Of a stretch of DNA of 40,019 nt, positions 1 to 8,934 are shown in pieces. The notes under the pieces are model-generated. The model saw only the letters and a list, made by a program, of their open reading frames with translations. It ran no database searches and was not told where the DNA came from. The translations under genes were made by a program, and so were the position numbers. Source of the stretch: an uncultured Roseiflexaceae bacterium (lineage in GTDB: Bacteria > Chloroflexota > Chloroflexia > Chloroflexales > Roseiflexaceae); the NCBI GenBank assembly GCA_903889425.1, contig CAISXI010000172.1, positions 1-40,019 on the forward strand. Direction: 5' to 3'. Position 1 is the stretch's first letter. The number at the start of each line of letters is the position of its first letter.

Positions 1-3000
1 GGCGCCATGCGTTAGCGCTCAAAGCAGATGGTACTGTGGTGGCGTGGGGCGATAATCAATTCGGCCAAGCAAGGGTTCCTGCCGGGTTAAGTGGGGTGAC
101 GGCTATCAGTGCCGGCGAAGATCATTCGATGGCATTACTCAATACCGGTCGCGTAGTACTATGGGGACGCAACACGTTTGGACAGCTTAATGCCCCCCGT
201 GGGTTGACCAACGTCACCCAAATTGGCGCCGGTCAATATACGTCTGCTGTTTTGCGCAGTGACGGGTCTGTCGTGGGCTGGGGCCGTGACATGTACAATG
301 CTGTTGTTTTCCCTCGCGCAGCAAATATGCCTGGTGCCGTTGCACTGCTAGCAGTTGGGCATACCAATTCTGTGTTAGGCATGACGAATGGGAGTGTATT
401 GACATTTGGCAGTTCTTCATTTGGCGTCAAAACCACCCGTACCCATACTGTGACACCGTTTTATAGTAGTACGCCAACCCTTACCCCAACCAACACATCC
501 ACAGAAACCCGCACGCCCTCCAATACCCGCACGCCCTCCAATACCCGCACGCCCTCCAATACCCGCACGCCCTCCAATACCTGGACATATACCCCCACAC
601 CAACAGATACGAGTACGTCTTCGGCAACACGCACCGCATCAAATACGCGGACATCGTCCAAAACCAGAACAGCGACCAAGACCGCTACATCGACGGCAAC
701 GGAAACATCGACGCCAACGAACTCATCTACCCCAACCGAAACGTCTACCCCTTCTGAAACGTCTACCCCTTCCGAAACGTCTACCCCTTCACAGACATTG
801 ACCCCTTCACAGACATTAACTCCTTCAGTCACCGGGACACCGCCAGTGGCACAAGGATCGAACGCCCGCGTGATTATCAATGGTGGCGGCGGTGCGGCGG
901 CGAATGGCAGCGATGGTATGCGGTTGCTCTTTAATATCTCATCCTGCGAACAAATCCGCTTTACCAATCGTTACTTTTTTTATGGTATGACAGAAACAAG
1001 TGGCAATGTCGGAGTGTTTCTCAATATTGGAGGAACTACCTATCATACTTGTAATGCAAATATGGGTATCACCGCAAGTGCGTTTGATACGCTCGCCGTA
1101 ACCGGATTAACCGGCAGTGCCGTGCAAACTTCTGGCAATTCCACCACAACAGGTAATGGTGAAGTCGTCATGATTTATACCAAAACAATCAGTGGCAAAA
1201 AATACCAATTAATCCGCACCATTACTTACACCTATCCCAATTATTACTACAATGATGACTATACGATAATCATCCCTGCGGGCAATACAGCTGTCGTCAA
1301 ATTGTACAAAGGTGGCGATACCGCACCGGGTGGCAGTGACTCGGCGAACGACATGTACATCACATCACCCGTCAAAAACGTCCAATCTGTCGAAGCAAAT
1401 TCTGGGGTGATTTTGGGGATGAAAGAAGTTGCCCAAGCCACCAATATGAGTACATTCGAAGGTGCCGTAGGGCGACAATATAGTACCCCGTATAGTACAG
1501 TTGCAAGTGGTGGAGATGTTGGCTTCTATGCCCAGGCAGGTACCCATGACGCCGGATTCATGATTCAATATAATTTGGGCGCTACGCCTGGCACCTATCA
1601 CGAAGAAAACATCACCTATGTGGGCTTCCAAAAAGTGAATTTGGAAGCATCGTGGGGCACTACCGCACCGATTGAGCTTGGTGATAGCACCGTATTGAAT
1701 ATGACCCTCGCCAATGCCTTCTTGGTCGCTAAATCAGGATTAGGATTCCAATTCACCCTACCCGCCAACCTCACGATTGACCCAGTCGTGACGTCTAATT
1801 CTTGTGGTGGCACGGCCTCGATTAGTGGACAGGTGGTTACCCTCAGCGGAGGATCGCTTGGAGTACTTTCGAGCTGTCTGGTGTCAGTAACGGTAAGTTC
1901 AAATATTGCTGGGGGTTATGGGTTTACTGCAACCAGTCCATCTAATTTAGCACTTACCGAAATGGGGAATGCCGTCGGTAGCTCTGATATCACCTACTTT
2001 GTAGCCAACACCAGAACCCCCACAAACACCCTAACCCCCTCCAACACGGCCACTGATACCCCCACCGAGACTGATACCCCTACCGAAACCGATACCCCCA
2101 CCGAAACCGACACCCCAACCTATACACCATCCAAAACACCGACCGCCACCGAAACCGAAACTCCTACCGAAACCGAAACTCCCACCGAAACGGAGACTCC
2201 TACCGAAACGGAGACTCCCACCTATACCTCGTCCAAAACGCCAACCGCCACCAAAACGGATACCCCCACCGAAACCGATACCCCCACCGAAACCGAAACT
2301 CCTACCGAAACCAGCACTGGCTCACCCACAGCGATTCCTAGTGCACTGCGTAAAGCCGCTGTGGGTAATGCCTTCGTGATTGCATTACTCCATAACGACA
2401 CCATCCTGACCTGGGGCGATAATCGTCATGGGCAAACCACCATCCCGGCATCCCTCAAAAATATGCGCTTCAAGGATGTAAGTACGTGTTTGTCTACTGC
2501 ATTCGCACTCGGGATTGATGGGCGGGTCTATGCCTGGGGCGCAAACATTAGCGGTGAATCCAATGTACCTATTGCCGCCCAAAGCAATGTAATCGCCGTT
2601 GCCGGTGGTGCAGATTTTGCCGTCGCACTCAAAGAAGACGGCACAGTGGTGACATGGGGCCGCAACAATTATTGGCAACAACGTGTCCCCACTGGATTGA
2701 CCAATGTAATCAAAATCGCTGCCGGCGCTCGTCATATCCTCGCACTCAAAAGTGACGGCACCGTAGTTACATGGGGCGATTATCGTATGCTCCGGGTTCC
2801 TCCTGGGTTACGTGATGTCGTTAACATCAGTGCAGGAGAAGATCATTCCCTGGCATTACTTGATAATGGAACCGTGGTTGCGTGGGGAACCAATTTGCAA
2901 AACGAAATCTCGGTGCCACCTGGACTGAGCAATGTCGTAGAAGTTGCAGCCGGCAGAGGCTATTCTGTGGCACTACGGGGTGATGGATCACTCATAAGTT

Positions 3001-3299
3001 GGGGGAAAGGGAGCGCCAAACATCAAGTCCGGAACTTCCCCCACAATACCACCGATGCCGTAGCTATCGGCGCAGCCAATGTCAACACTATTATCGGGTA
3101 CCGTGACGGCAGAATCCTGACATTTGGCACGGCAAACTTTGGTGCGTTGGTTTCACGCACACCGACAAATACCTCGATGCCGACACTCACCGCATCCGAA
3201 ACACTCATCCCCACCGACACGCTCACGCCGTCAAACACCAAAACACTAACACCCACCATCACCCCGACCCACTCCAAAACTCCGACCCGAACTCGCTAA
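1..3299 (+). CDS. RCC1-repeat / Thr-Pro-linker surface protein (5' truncated)
   Basis: The frame is open to the window's left edge (codons from base 3 read RHALALKADGTVVAWG, mid RCC1 repeat), so the real start lies outside. RCC1-type propeller repeats (pattern TVVAWG..GQ..VP.GL..V..I.AG..HS.AL) occupy about 3-420 and again about 2340-3150. Between them come a Thr-Pro linker (about 455-845), a unique beta-rich region (about 846-1640), a DUF11/DUF7933-like block with a Cys pair (about 1640-2000, GDSTVLNMTL..CGG..LSSCLVSVTV) and a second linker of TPTET units (2005-2325). A third Thr-Pro tail runs to the stop. RCC1 propellers bind proteins or ligands in general; in Chloroflexota such mosaics are usually exported and probably act at the cell surface. 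No catalytic motif is seen. Ending in a linker with no anchor or sorting domain is odd. Confidence 0.85.
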   Translation, partial: RHALALKADGTVVAWGDNQFGQARVPAGLSGVTAISAGEDHSMALLNTGRVVLWGRNTFGQLNAPRGLTNVTQIGAGQYTSAVLRSDGSVVGWGRDMYNAVVFPRAANMPGAVALLAVGHTNSVLGMTNGSVLTFGSSSFGVKTTRTHTVTPFYSSTPTLTPTNTSTETRTPSNTRTPSNTRTPSNTRTPSNTWTYTPTPTDTSTSSATRTASNTRTSSKTRTATKTATSTATETSTPTNSSTPTETSTPSETSTPSETSTPSQTLTPSQTLTPSVTGTPPVAQGSNARVIINGGGGAAANGSDGMRLLFNISSCEQIRFTNRYFFYGMTETSGNVGVFLNIGGTTYHTCNANMGITASAFDTLAVTGLTGSAVQTSGNSTTTGNGEVVMIYTKTISGKKYQLIRTITYTYPNYYYNDDYTIIIPAGNTAVVKLYKGGDTAPGGSDSANDMYITSPVKNVQSVEANSGVILGMKEVAQATNMSTFEGAVGRQYSTPYSTVASGGDVGFYAQAGTHDAGFMIQYNLGATPGTYHEENITYVGFQKVNLEASWGTTAPIELGDSTVLNMTLANAFLVAKSGLGFQFTLPANLTIDPVVTSNSCGGTASISGQVVTLSGGSLGVLSSCLVSVTVSSNIAGGYGFTATSPSNLALTEMGNAVGSSDITYFVANTRTPTNTLTPSNTATDTPTETDTPTETDTPTETDTPTYTPSKTPTATETETPTETETPTETETPTETETPTYTSSKTPTATKTDTPTETDTPTETETPTETSTGSPTAIPSALRKAAVGNAFVIALLHNDTILTWGDNRHGQTTIPASLKNMRFKDVSTCLSTAFALGIDGRVYAWGANISGESNVPIAAQSNVIAVAGGADFAVALKEDGTVVTWGRNNYWQQRVPTGLTNVIKIAAGARHILALKSDGTVVTWGDYRMLRVPPGLRDVVNISAGEDHSLALLDNGTVVAWGTNLQNEISVPPGLSNVVEVAAGRGYSVALRGDGSLISWGKGSAKHQVRNFPHNTTDAVAIGAANVNTIIGYRDGRILTFGTANFGALVSRTPTNTSMPTLTASETLIPTDTLTPSNTKTLTPTITPTHSKTPTRTR
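510..581 (+). repeat. Coding tandem repeat, 18-bp unit x4
   Basis: Four identical consecutive copies of CGCACGCCCTCCAATACC encode (R)TPSNT units inside the first Thr-Pro linker. Identity at the DNA level suggests recent slippage or unequal exchange. Confidence 0.9.
2050..2320 (+). repeat. Coding degenerate repeats (TPTET units)
   Basis: Many near-identical 18-bp stretches (variants of ACCCCCACCGAAACCGAT and ACTCCTACCGAAACCGAA) encode TPTETD/TPTETE in the second linker. Two longer blocks (TYTPSKTPTAT and TYTSSKTPTAT) are themselves repeated, so this is a higher-order repeat. Confidence 0.8.
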
Positions 3300-3323
3300 T
3301 ACCCCGCACACCTCGGCTACCAC

Positions 3324-3357
3324 ATACCGCACCACAGAACAATCTGTGGTGCGGTAT
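3324..3357. terminator. Perfect 15-bp hairpin after the RCC1 gene
   Basis: The arms 3324-3338 (ATACCGCACCACAGA) and 3343-3357 are perfectly complementary around an ACAA loop. There is no T-run on either side, so it may be a Rho-independent terminator of weak type or an mRNA 3'-end stabiliser. Confidence 0.55.
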
Positions 3358-3378
3358 ACTATCCACAAAAACTCCGAG

Positions 3379-3408
3379 TACAATAATGCTATACCAACTG
3401 ACAAGGAG
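3379..3408 (+). promoter_or_regulatory. Possible extended -10 and Shine-Dalgarno of the GH5-like gene
   Basis: TGCTATACC at 3387-3395 resembles an extended -10 (TGnTATAnT), though no good -35 is visible 17 bp upstream. AAGGAG at 3403-3408 lies 7 nt before the ATG at 3416 and fixes the start. Confidence 0.4.
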
Positions 3409-3415
3409 CAGTCCT

Positions 3416-4645
3416 ATGAGCACGCCATTTATTTTGGGGGTCAATTATTGGCCCCGCCGCAAAGCGATGGGCTGGTGGAAAAACTTCGAAGCCGGTGAAG
3501 TCCATGCCGATTTTGCCTTGATTGCTGAACTAGGCATGAAAGTAGTCCGGATTTTTTTGCTGTGGGAAGACTTCCAGCCTACCCCAGACAGCGTCGACCC
3601 CCTACGCCTACAACACCTACACACCGTGGCCGACATTGCGGCTCGCAATGGCTTGACCCTCGATGTGACCTTTTTTACGGGACACATGAGTGGTCCCAAT
3701 TGGGCACCGGGCTGGTTACTGGGTGAACCGAGCGATCCTACCAACTTCCACAACCTGCACGTAGTCAGTCACGGCAAAATCGTCAACCGCGCCTACCGTA
3801 GCCCCTACCACGATCCCATCGCCCATGCCGCCGCCCGCTTGTTGATTACCACTGTGGTCGGGGCCTTGCACAATCACCCTGGCATCGGCATCTGGAATCT
3901 GGGCAATGAGCCCGATTTGTTTGCCTGGCCCCGTGACGCCGCCCACGGCCAAGCCTGGGTGCGCGAAATGACTCAGCTCATCAAATCAATCGATACCGTC
4001 CATCCTGTGGCGTGCGGTCTGCATGCCGACAGTTTGTTCCGCGATAACCACCTGCGCGTCCCCGATATCTATGCCGAGACCGACCTCGCCGTCATGCATT
4101 CATACCCCATGTACGTTTCGTGGATGCGTAATCCCCTCGACCCCGATTACGTGCCATTTACCTGTGCCGTGGTCAGCGCCTTGTGTGGCAAACCGACCCT
4201 GATGGAAGAATTTGGCGGCTGTACCGCCCCTCCGGGTGCGCCGTCACAGGTCTGGAATTGGCAGGCCTACGGCAAACCACGCACGCAGTTCATGGCCTCC
4301 GAAGAAGATTTGGCCGATTATTACGCCGCCGTGCTGCCCAAATTAGTCGAAGTAGGCGCCACTGGCGCCATGTTGTGGTGTTTTGCCGACTATAGCTCGG
4401 ATTTGTGGAACGAACCACCCTGCGACGAAGCGCGCCACGAGCGCTTTTTTGGCATGGTACGCCCAGACGGCACCCTCAAACCGCACGCCTTGGTTATCAA
4501 ACAATTTGCCGCCACCAATCCCGTGGTTATACCAGCAACCCGCCCCGTCACCCTTGATTGTAGCGTGTCAGAATTTTATGCCGACCCATCAGTGCATATG
4601 AAGCGCTTGTTTGCGGAATTTGCTGGTGCGAATCGCCTCAAATAA
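3416..4645 (+). CDS. GH5-like (clan GH-A) glycoside hydrolase, cytosolic
   Basis: The protein has 409 residues and looks like a TIM-barrel retaining glycosidase. WNLGNEPD carries the likely acid/base Glu165 (the NEP signature of clan GH-A) and TLMEEFGG carries the likely nucleophile (Glu264 or 265). The N-terminus FILGVNYWPRRKAMGWW and the strand MKVVRIFLLWEDFQP are typical of GH5-type mannanase/cellulase-like enzymes. No signal peptide is present, so it should act in the cytosol on imported oligosaccharides. The ATG at 3416 is chosen because AAGGAG lies 7 nt upstream; an ATG at 3386 in the same frame has none. The gene stands alone between hairpins. Substrate cannot be read from the sequence; beta-mannosides or beta-glucosides are guesses. 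Its location near two sugar-acid operons fits a role in oligosaccharide breakdown. Confidence 0.75.
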   Translation: MSTPFILGVNYWPRRKAMGWWKNFEAGEVHADFALIAELGMKVVRIFLLWEDFQPTPDSVDPLRLQHLHTVADIAARNGLTLDVTFFTGHMSGPNWAPGWLLGEPSDPTNFHNLHVVSHGKIVNRAYRSPYHDPIAHAAARLLITTVVGALHNHPGIGIWNLGNEPDLFAWPRDAAHGQAWVREMTQLIKSIDTVHPVACGLHADSLFRDNHLRVPDIYAETDLAVMHSYPMYVSWMRNPLDPDYVPFTCAVVSALCGKPTLMEEFGGCTAPPGAPSQVWNWQAYGKPRTQFMASEEDLADYYAAVLPKLVEVGATGAMLWCFADYSSDLWNEPPCDEARHERFFGMVRPDGTLKPHALVIKQFAATNPVVIPATRPVTLDCSVSEFYADPSVHMKRLFAEFAGANRLK

Positions 4646-4657
4646 GTTCGTTTTATT

Positions 4658-4702
4658 AAAAAACTACCCTTGCCACGTGAATCGCTGGCGAGGGTAGTTT
4701 TT
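4658..4702 (+). terminator. Rho-independent terminator after the GH5-like gene
   Basis: AAAAACTACCCTTGCCA pairs with TGGCGAGGGTAGTTTTT across a 10-nt loop, with a T-run on the right and an A-run on the left. It could work in both directions but serves the plus-strand gene ending at 4645. Confidence 0.8.
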
Positions 4703-4771
4703 GGGCAGATTACCCCCAAAATGCTATACTACCGGCATGGATTCATCACCCCACGCTGGTATCACAAGGAG
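4701..4771 (+). promoter_or_regulatory. Likely promoter and RBS of the aminotransferase gene
   Basis: TTGGGC (4701-4706), an 18-bp spacer and TATACT (4725-4730) preceded by TGC form an extended -10 promoter candidate that starts inside the terminator's T-run. AAGGAG at 4766-4771 lies 10 nt before the ATG at 4782. Confidence 0.5.
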
Positions 4772-4781
4772 TACCCACATC

Positions 4782-5882
4782 ATGGCACCGTACCGTCTAC
4801 TGATTCCTGGACCGGTTGACATCGACGACGAAGTATTACGCGCCCTCGCCAGCCCGACTGTACCCCATTACGGGGCTGAATGGGCCGCCCAATACCAAGA
4901 AATCGTACACGGCCTCAAGTATTTATTTGGCACCGAGGGCGATGTATACCCCATCGTCGGCTCGGGGAGCACGGGGCTCGACGCAGCCATTGCTAGCTTC
5001 GTCGCCACCGGCAAACGCATGGCAGTCGTGCGTAACGGGTATTTCGGCGATCGCATGGCCACCATCGCCAAGGCCTACGGCGTCGAAGTCTTTGACATCA
5101 ACGGCGAATGGGGTCGGGCAATCAAAGTCGAGACCGTACGCGAGGCCTTGGCCAATCATGGTCCGTTTGACGTGCTCGGTGTGGTCTATGCCGAAACATC
5201 TACCGGTGCCCTCAACCCGCTGCCCGAATTAGCGACCCTCGCCAAAGAATTCGGCATCCCCATCATCGTCGATGCCATTACCGGCTTTGCCGGTACCCCC
5301 CTCGAACTCGACGCCTGGGGCATCGATGTGTGTATTAGCGCATCCCAAAAAGCCATGGCCGCCCCAGCCGGGCTGGCTTTTCTGGCTGTCAGCCCCAAAG
5401 GCTGGCAATACATGGATGCCAACCCCGTCGGCCATCGTGGCTGGATCCTCGATGTGCGCACCTGGCGCAAAGCAGCCATTGATTCGCCCAGCGCCCACCC
5501 CCAGCCCGCCACCATGCCCACCGGGCTGATGGCAGCAGTGGCACTCCGCCTGCGCCAAATCACCGCCATCGGCAAAGCCGAATATGTCGAGCGCCACGTG
5601 CGCGCCGCCAAACGCTTCCGCACCGGCTTAACCAGCATGGGCATAGGTTATTTGGTGCCAGATGCAGAGGCGACACCCCAAGTCACCCCCGTACTCGTAC
5701 CCGCCGGCAAAGATGCCACCCAGATTATCACTGCGATGCGCGAGCGCTACGGCTTCCTCTCAACCGGTGGTATGAGTAGCCTTAGCGGCAAAATCATCCG
5801 CGTCGGGCATATGGGTAAAGCCAACAGTGATGCCTATATCGATGATGCCCTCGAAGCCCTCGGCGATATCTGCGCACAATAA
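4782..5882 (+). CDS. Class V (alanine-glyoxylate type) PLP aminotransferase
   Basis: The 366-residue protein begins APYRLLIPGPVDIDDEVL, the classic N-terminus of alanine-glyoxylate/serine-glyoxylate/phosphoserine aminotransferases of fold type I. IVGSGSTGLDAAI (about 58-70) is the phosphate-binding region, VDAITG holds the PLP-ring Asp164, and SASQKAMAAPAG holds the Schiff-base Lys190. Length and motif spacing match the AGXT family. It transfers an amino group, probably from alanine or serine to glyoxylate, in the cytosol. The ATG at 4782 has AAGGAG 10 nt upstream; earlier in-frame starts lack one and add an unlikely leader. It is monocistronic, bounded by hairpins on both sides. The exact amino donor, and a role in C2 or pyruvate flow from the sugar-acid pathways nearby, are inferences. 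Confidence 0.85.
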   Translation: MAPYRLLIPGPVDIDDEVLRALASPTVPHYGAEWAAQYQEIVHGLKYLFGTEGDVYPIVGSGSTGLDAAIASFVATGKRMAVVRNGYFGDRMATIAKAYGVEVFDINGEWGRAIKVETVREALANHGPFDVLGVVYAETSTGALNPLPELATLAKEFGIPIIVDAITGFAGTPLELDAWGIDVCISASQKAMAAPAGLAFLAVSPKGWQYMDANPVGHRGWILDVRTWRKAAIDSPSAHPQPATMPTGLMAAVALRLRQITAIGKAEYVERHVRAAKRFRTGLTSMGIGYLVPDAEATPQVTPVLVPAGKDATQIITAMRERYGFLSTGGMSSLSGKIIRVGHMGKANSDAYIDDALEALGDICAQ

Positions 5883-5889
5883 TCTCACT

Positions 5890-5940
5890 GCATCCCACAC
5901 GCTCAGGCGGACAATACCGCATACCGAGCGTGTGGGATGC
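5890..5940. terminator. Hairpin with perfect 15-bp stem after the aminotransferase
   Basis: GCATCCCACACGCTC (5890-5904) is perfectly complementary to 5926-5940, with a 21-nt loop, starting 8 nt after the stop codon. No T-run follows. Confidence 0.55.
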
Positions 5941-5994
5941 GCACTGTTGGTCGGTATTACATTTTGGCGCAATCTTACGGTAGTTATGGGGTTT

Positions 5995-6063
5995 TTGTTA
6001 GTAAAGTTTACATTTTTTACAAAAAAATCCACAGTATGTGGTATATATTAAGCGTACTGTACG
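5995..6063 (+). promoter_or_regulatory. AT-rich leader with three short dyads upstream of a two-component operon
   Basis: Three small inverted repeats stand in a row: GTAAAGTTTAC (6001-6011), CCACAGTATGTGG (6029-6041) and CGTACTGTACG (6053-6063). A possible promoter is TTGTTA (5995-6000), 17 bp, TACAAA (6018-6023); a second -10-like TATATT sits at 6044-6049. The dyads could be binding sites for the OmpR-type regulator encoded just downstream (inference). Confidence 0.4.
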
Positions 6064-6079
6064 TATTTTAGGGACGCAT

Positions 6080-6787
6080 ATGACAAATCATACTGTTTTG
6101 ATTGTCGAAGATCGCATGAGTATCCGGACGCTCATTGCCGATTATTTAAGCCAACAAGCATACGAAGTTACCCAAGCAAATAATGGCGTCGACGCGCTCA
6201 AATTGTGCCACGCACACACCTATGATTGCATATTGCTTGATTTGATGATGCCTCAAATGGACGGCATGACGTTTTTGCAAGAATTACGTCAAACATCAAC
6301 AGTACCCGTGATTGTGATGTCAGCCAAAATCGAGGAATTCGACAAAATCGAGGCTCTCAATGCGGGCGCCGACGAATATGTCACCAAACCCGTTAGTATG
6401 CGGGAAGTCGTTGCGCGTATACAAGCGATTATTCGCCGTGCGAACAGTACATTTCCTACCACACAATCAGCACCAAAAACCAATCTAAATACACCCATTC
6501 ATATCGACGAACGCCACCATGCCATGTTTTTGAATACGAAACCGATTACACTTACCAGCACCGAATACAAAATCATCGCACACCTCTATAAACATCAAGG
6601 AAAAATCATTACCCGTCAAGAATTTGGGGAGGTGTTGTACGGTAACGAAAATGTCAAAATCGACCGCTCGATTGACATGCATGTCAAAAATATTCGCAAC
6701 AAAATCGAACCGAACCCCGATAATCCAATCTACATTCTGACCGTCTATGGTGTGGGGTATCGTATGAATAATACTGCTCTGCTATGA
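6080..6787 (+). CDS. OmpR/PhoB-family response regulator (system 1)
   Basis: This 235-residue protein has an N-terminal receiver domain (about 5-118): acidic pocket ED at 10-11, phospho-acceptor Asp54 in DCILLDLMMPQMDG, Ser81 in the VIVMSAK strand and the conserved Lys103 in YVTKP. The C-terminal winged helix (about 140-233) has ITLTSTEYKIIAHL, RSIDMHVKNIRNKI and the wing ILTVYGVGYRM typical of OmpR/PhoB. It should be a DNA-binding transcription factor controlled by the kinase that follows, whose ATG overlaps its stop by ATGA (6784-6787), so the two are translationally coupled. The ATG at 6080 is chosen because MTNHTVLIVEDR begins the receiver fold; an upstream in-frame start at 6038 adds 14 residues outside the fold. 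The target regulon is unknown; the dyads in its own leader are candidate sites. Confidence 0.9.
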   Translation: MTNHTVLIVEDRMSIRTLIADYLSQQAYEVTQANNGVDALKLCHAHTYDCILLDLMMPQMDGMTFLQELRQTSTVPVIVMSAKIEEFDKIEALNAGADEYVTKPVSMREVVARIQAIIRRANSTFPTTQSAPKTNLNTPIHIDERHHAMFLNTKPITLTSTEYKIIAHLYKHQGKIITRQEFGEVLYGNENVKIDRSIDMHVKNIRNKIEPNPDNPIYILTVYGVGYRMNNTALL

Positions 6788-8127
6788 AAAACAGCATTGT
6801 AACCCGGAATGTTTTCCATAGTTTTTTGATGATTATAATCAATGCCATGCTTGCATCGCTGATTTATTTCGGCGTGTCGTACCATACGATTACCACAGTG
6901 TATATTCCGATCGTCACACAGCGGTATACGGCAATCGTCCAGCAACACTATACGCAATATCGTAATTTCACCACATTACCCGATACAATTACTACCAATT
7001 ACCAACAATTCGTTGGCGAAGCATTTAAACCACCACGCGTAAGTGATGCCCAAGGCAATTTGCTCTATCCCCACGACCCGACCCACACACCGATTATTTT
7101 GACCGATTATCCCTATCGCTCCACGGTATATTTGCGTAATGGGAGTTTTGTGTATTTGCTCCCCACAGACTCGTTCCTTGATTATCCCCCGATGGATCAA
7201 TATCCCAATCAATTTTTGCTCGCTTTTTGTTCAATGACTATTCTTGCGATCCTGTTCAATGCAATCACAACGTATATTGCAACTATGCGGATGCTCCAAC
7301 CGCTGTTGAAATTAACTCAGCTCGGCACGATTCCGTTAGCGAATCCGCAACATTTCACCAACCAATTAGCGCCAAATACTGCGAGTGAACTCATTCAGTT
7401 AGCCCATGCCCTCGACACACGTGACAATGAGATCATGCGTCAAATCCAACTACAACGACAACTCAACGCCGATATCTCACACGAGCTCCGCAATCCACTC
7501 AATGTGATTAATGGCTATATCGAAGCCATGCGTGATGGTGTTTTGCCGGCCACACCCAATCGCTTGGCAATTGTACATGCTGAAATTCAAATGCTGTATA
7601 AACTCGTCCATGATTTACGCACACTCTCGCTAGCCGAAGTCGATCAATTGATGGGCACACTGATTGAGACGCCGTTAGAGTCATTACTTTCAGAGGCATA
7701 TGAGTCGCTTGCCCCACTGTGTCTCGAAAAAAACATTGCGTTTACCTACACCGGTAATATCCCCAACACCATCGTATCTATCGACAAAATGCAGTTGCAA
7801 GCAGCGCTCTACAACATCATTGATAACGCCATCCGCCATACCGCACTCAATGGGACAATTACCATCAACGCCACGACCACAGCTGATTCTGCCTGCATTG
7901 CAATCAGTGATAACGGTACGGGTATCGCCCCCAACGACATCGCCCATCTCTTTGAGCGCTTTAATCGCGGCAGTAATCCCATCGGCACCGGGTCTGGGCT
8001 CGGCTTGGCAATTGTCCATGCCATCATCACCGCTCATCGTGGCACCATTACGATTGCGTCAACGCTTGGGATTGGGACAACCGTCACCATTATCCTCCCA
8101 CTTCATTCCGATACGTTTAATTATTAA
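6784..8127 (+). CDS. Membrane sensor histidine kinase (system 1)
   Basis: The protein has 447 residues. A transmembrane helix at about 11-33 and another at about 143-166 bracket an extracytoplasmic sensor of roughly 105 residues, followed by a HAMP-like linker. The HisKA segment ADISHELRNPL carries phospho-accepting His233. The HATPase domain shows the N box (NIIDNAIRH), G1 (DNGTGIAPND), F box (LFERFNRG) and G2 (GSGLGLAIVHAII). It autophosphorylates and passes phosphate to the regulator encoded directly upstream, with which it overlaps by 4 nt. The sensor part matches nothing I recognise, so the signal is unknown. The gene is visibly AT-richer than the flanking sugar genes. Confidence 0.9.
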   Translation: MKNSIVTRNVFHSFLMIIINAMLASLIYFGVSYHTITTVYIPIVTQRYTAIVQQHYTQYRNFTTLPDTITTNYQQFVGEAFKPPRVSDAQGNLLYPHDPTHTPIILTDYPYRSTVYLRNGSFVYLLPTDSFLDYPPMDQYPNQFLLAFCSMTILAILFNAITTYIATMRMLQPLLKLTQLGTIPLANPQHFTNQLAPNTASELIQLAHALDTRDNEIMRQIQLQRQLNADISHELRNPLNVINGYIEAMRDGVLPATPNRLAIVHAEIQMLYKLVHDLRTLSLAEVDQLMGTLIETPLESLLSEAYESLAPLCLEKNIAFTYTGNIPNTIVSIDKMQLQAALYNIIDNAIRHTALNGTITINATTTADSACIAISDNGTGIAPNDIAHLFERFNRGSNPIGTGSGLGLAIVHAIITAHRGTITIASTLGIGTTVTIILPLHSDTFNY

Positions 8128-8186
8128 TCTATTATCAAGATTTGCCATGTTTCATATAAATCCGACCATACATTCATAAAAATATG

Positions 8187-8192
8187 TATAAT
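8187..8192 (+). promoter_or_regulatory. Possible -10 box for two-component system 2
   Basis: A perfect TATAAT (preceded directly by TG) lies 43 nt before the ATG at 8236 in an AT-rich gap of 108 bp. The -35 region is not recognisable. Confidence 0.4.
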
Positions 8193-8235
8193 TAATGTAC
8201 TTGTACCTTATCTGTCAATCTGAAACAAATACATT

Positions 8236-8919
8236 ATGTCACAACCCAAACACATTCTTATCATTGACGACGATCAACAAATCCGTGACATTAGTGCAGA
8301 ATATTTGCGCCACAATGGGTTCAACGTTGACACCGCAGCTGATGGCCTAATCGCATTACAATTATGCTTCTCGCAGGATTATGACTGTATTTTGCTTGAT
8401 TTAATGATGCCCAATATGGACGGTAATACCTTCATGGGGGCGTTTCGCGCCATGAAGAACACCCCAATCATCATCAATACAGCCCGCATCAGTGAGGATG
8501 ACAAAGTCCACTTCCTCGAAATTGGTGCAGATGATTATATCGTGAAGCCAACCAACCTACGTGAACTCGGCGCCCGTATCAATGCGGTGATTCGCCGTAC
8601 CACCCAGACCAATGACATGTCATTCACCAGCGATACCTTGCGAATCAACCCCACAAGTCGCAGTGTCGTAGTCCATGGCAATACGATTGGATTGACCCAT
8701 ACCGAATACCTATTGCTCGCCACGCTTATCGCCCAAAAAGGTCAAACAGTTAGCCGTTATGATTTGGTGCATACCGTATTTCAAGATACATCGACGTTTG
8801 GTAATTACCGAACCGTCGATGTGCATATTTATAATTTACGCAAAAAAATCGAACGCGATGTCAACAACCCTGAGTTTATTTTCACGGTGTATGGCGCTGG
8901 TTATATGTGCAAAGCATAA
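8236..8919 (+). CDS. OmpR/PhoB-family response regulator (system 2)
   Basis: The 227-residue protein has a receiver domain with the Asp cluster at 11-13 (IIDDDQQ), phospho-acceptor Asp55 in DCILLDLMMPNMDG, Thr in IIINTAR and Lys in YIVKP. A winged-helix output domain follows (IGLTHTEYLLLATL, RTVDVHIYNLRKKI, FTVYGAGYMCKA). It shares most of its core motifs with the regulator at 6080-6787, so the two systems look like a tandem duplication. It is followed after 15 nt by its own kinase. No strong Shine-Dalgarno is visible before the ATG. The regulon cannot be told from sequence. Confidence 0.9.
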   Translation: MSQPKHILIIDDDQQIRDISAEYLRHNGFNVDTAADGLIALQLCFSQDYDCILLDLMMPNMDGNTFMGAFRAMKNTPIIINTARISEDDKVHFLEIGADDYIVKPTNLRELGARINAVIRRTTQTNDMSFTSDTLRINPTSRSVVVHGNTIGLTHTEYLLLATLIAQKGQTVSRYDLVHTVFQDTSTFGNYRTVDVHIYNLRKKIERDVNNPEFIFTVYGAGYMCKA

Positions 8920-8934
8920 TCATAAGGGAATGTT

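Noticed and set aside
510-581. CRISPR-like short repeats
   Set aside because: The 18-bp units are contiguous without spacers and encode a Thr-Pro linker in frame.
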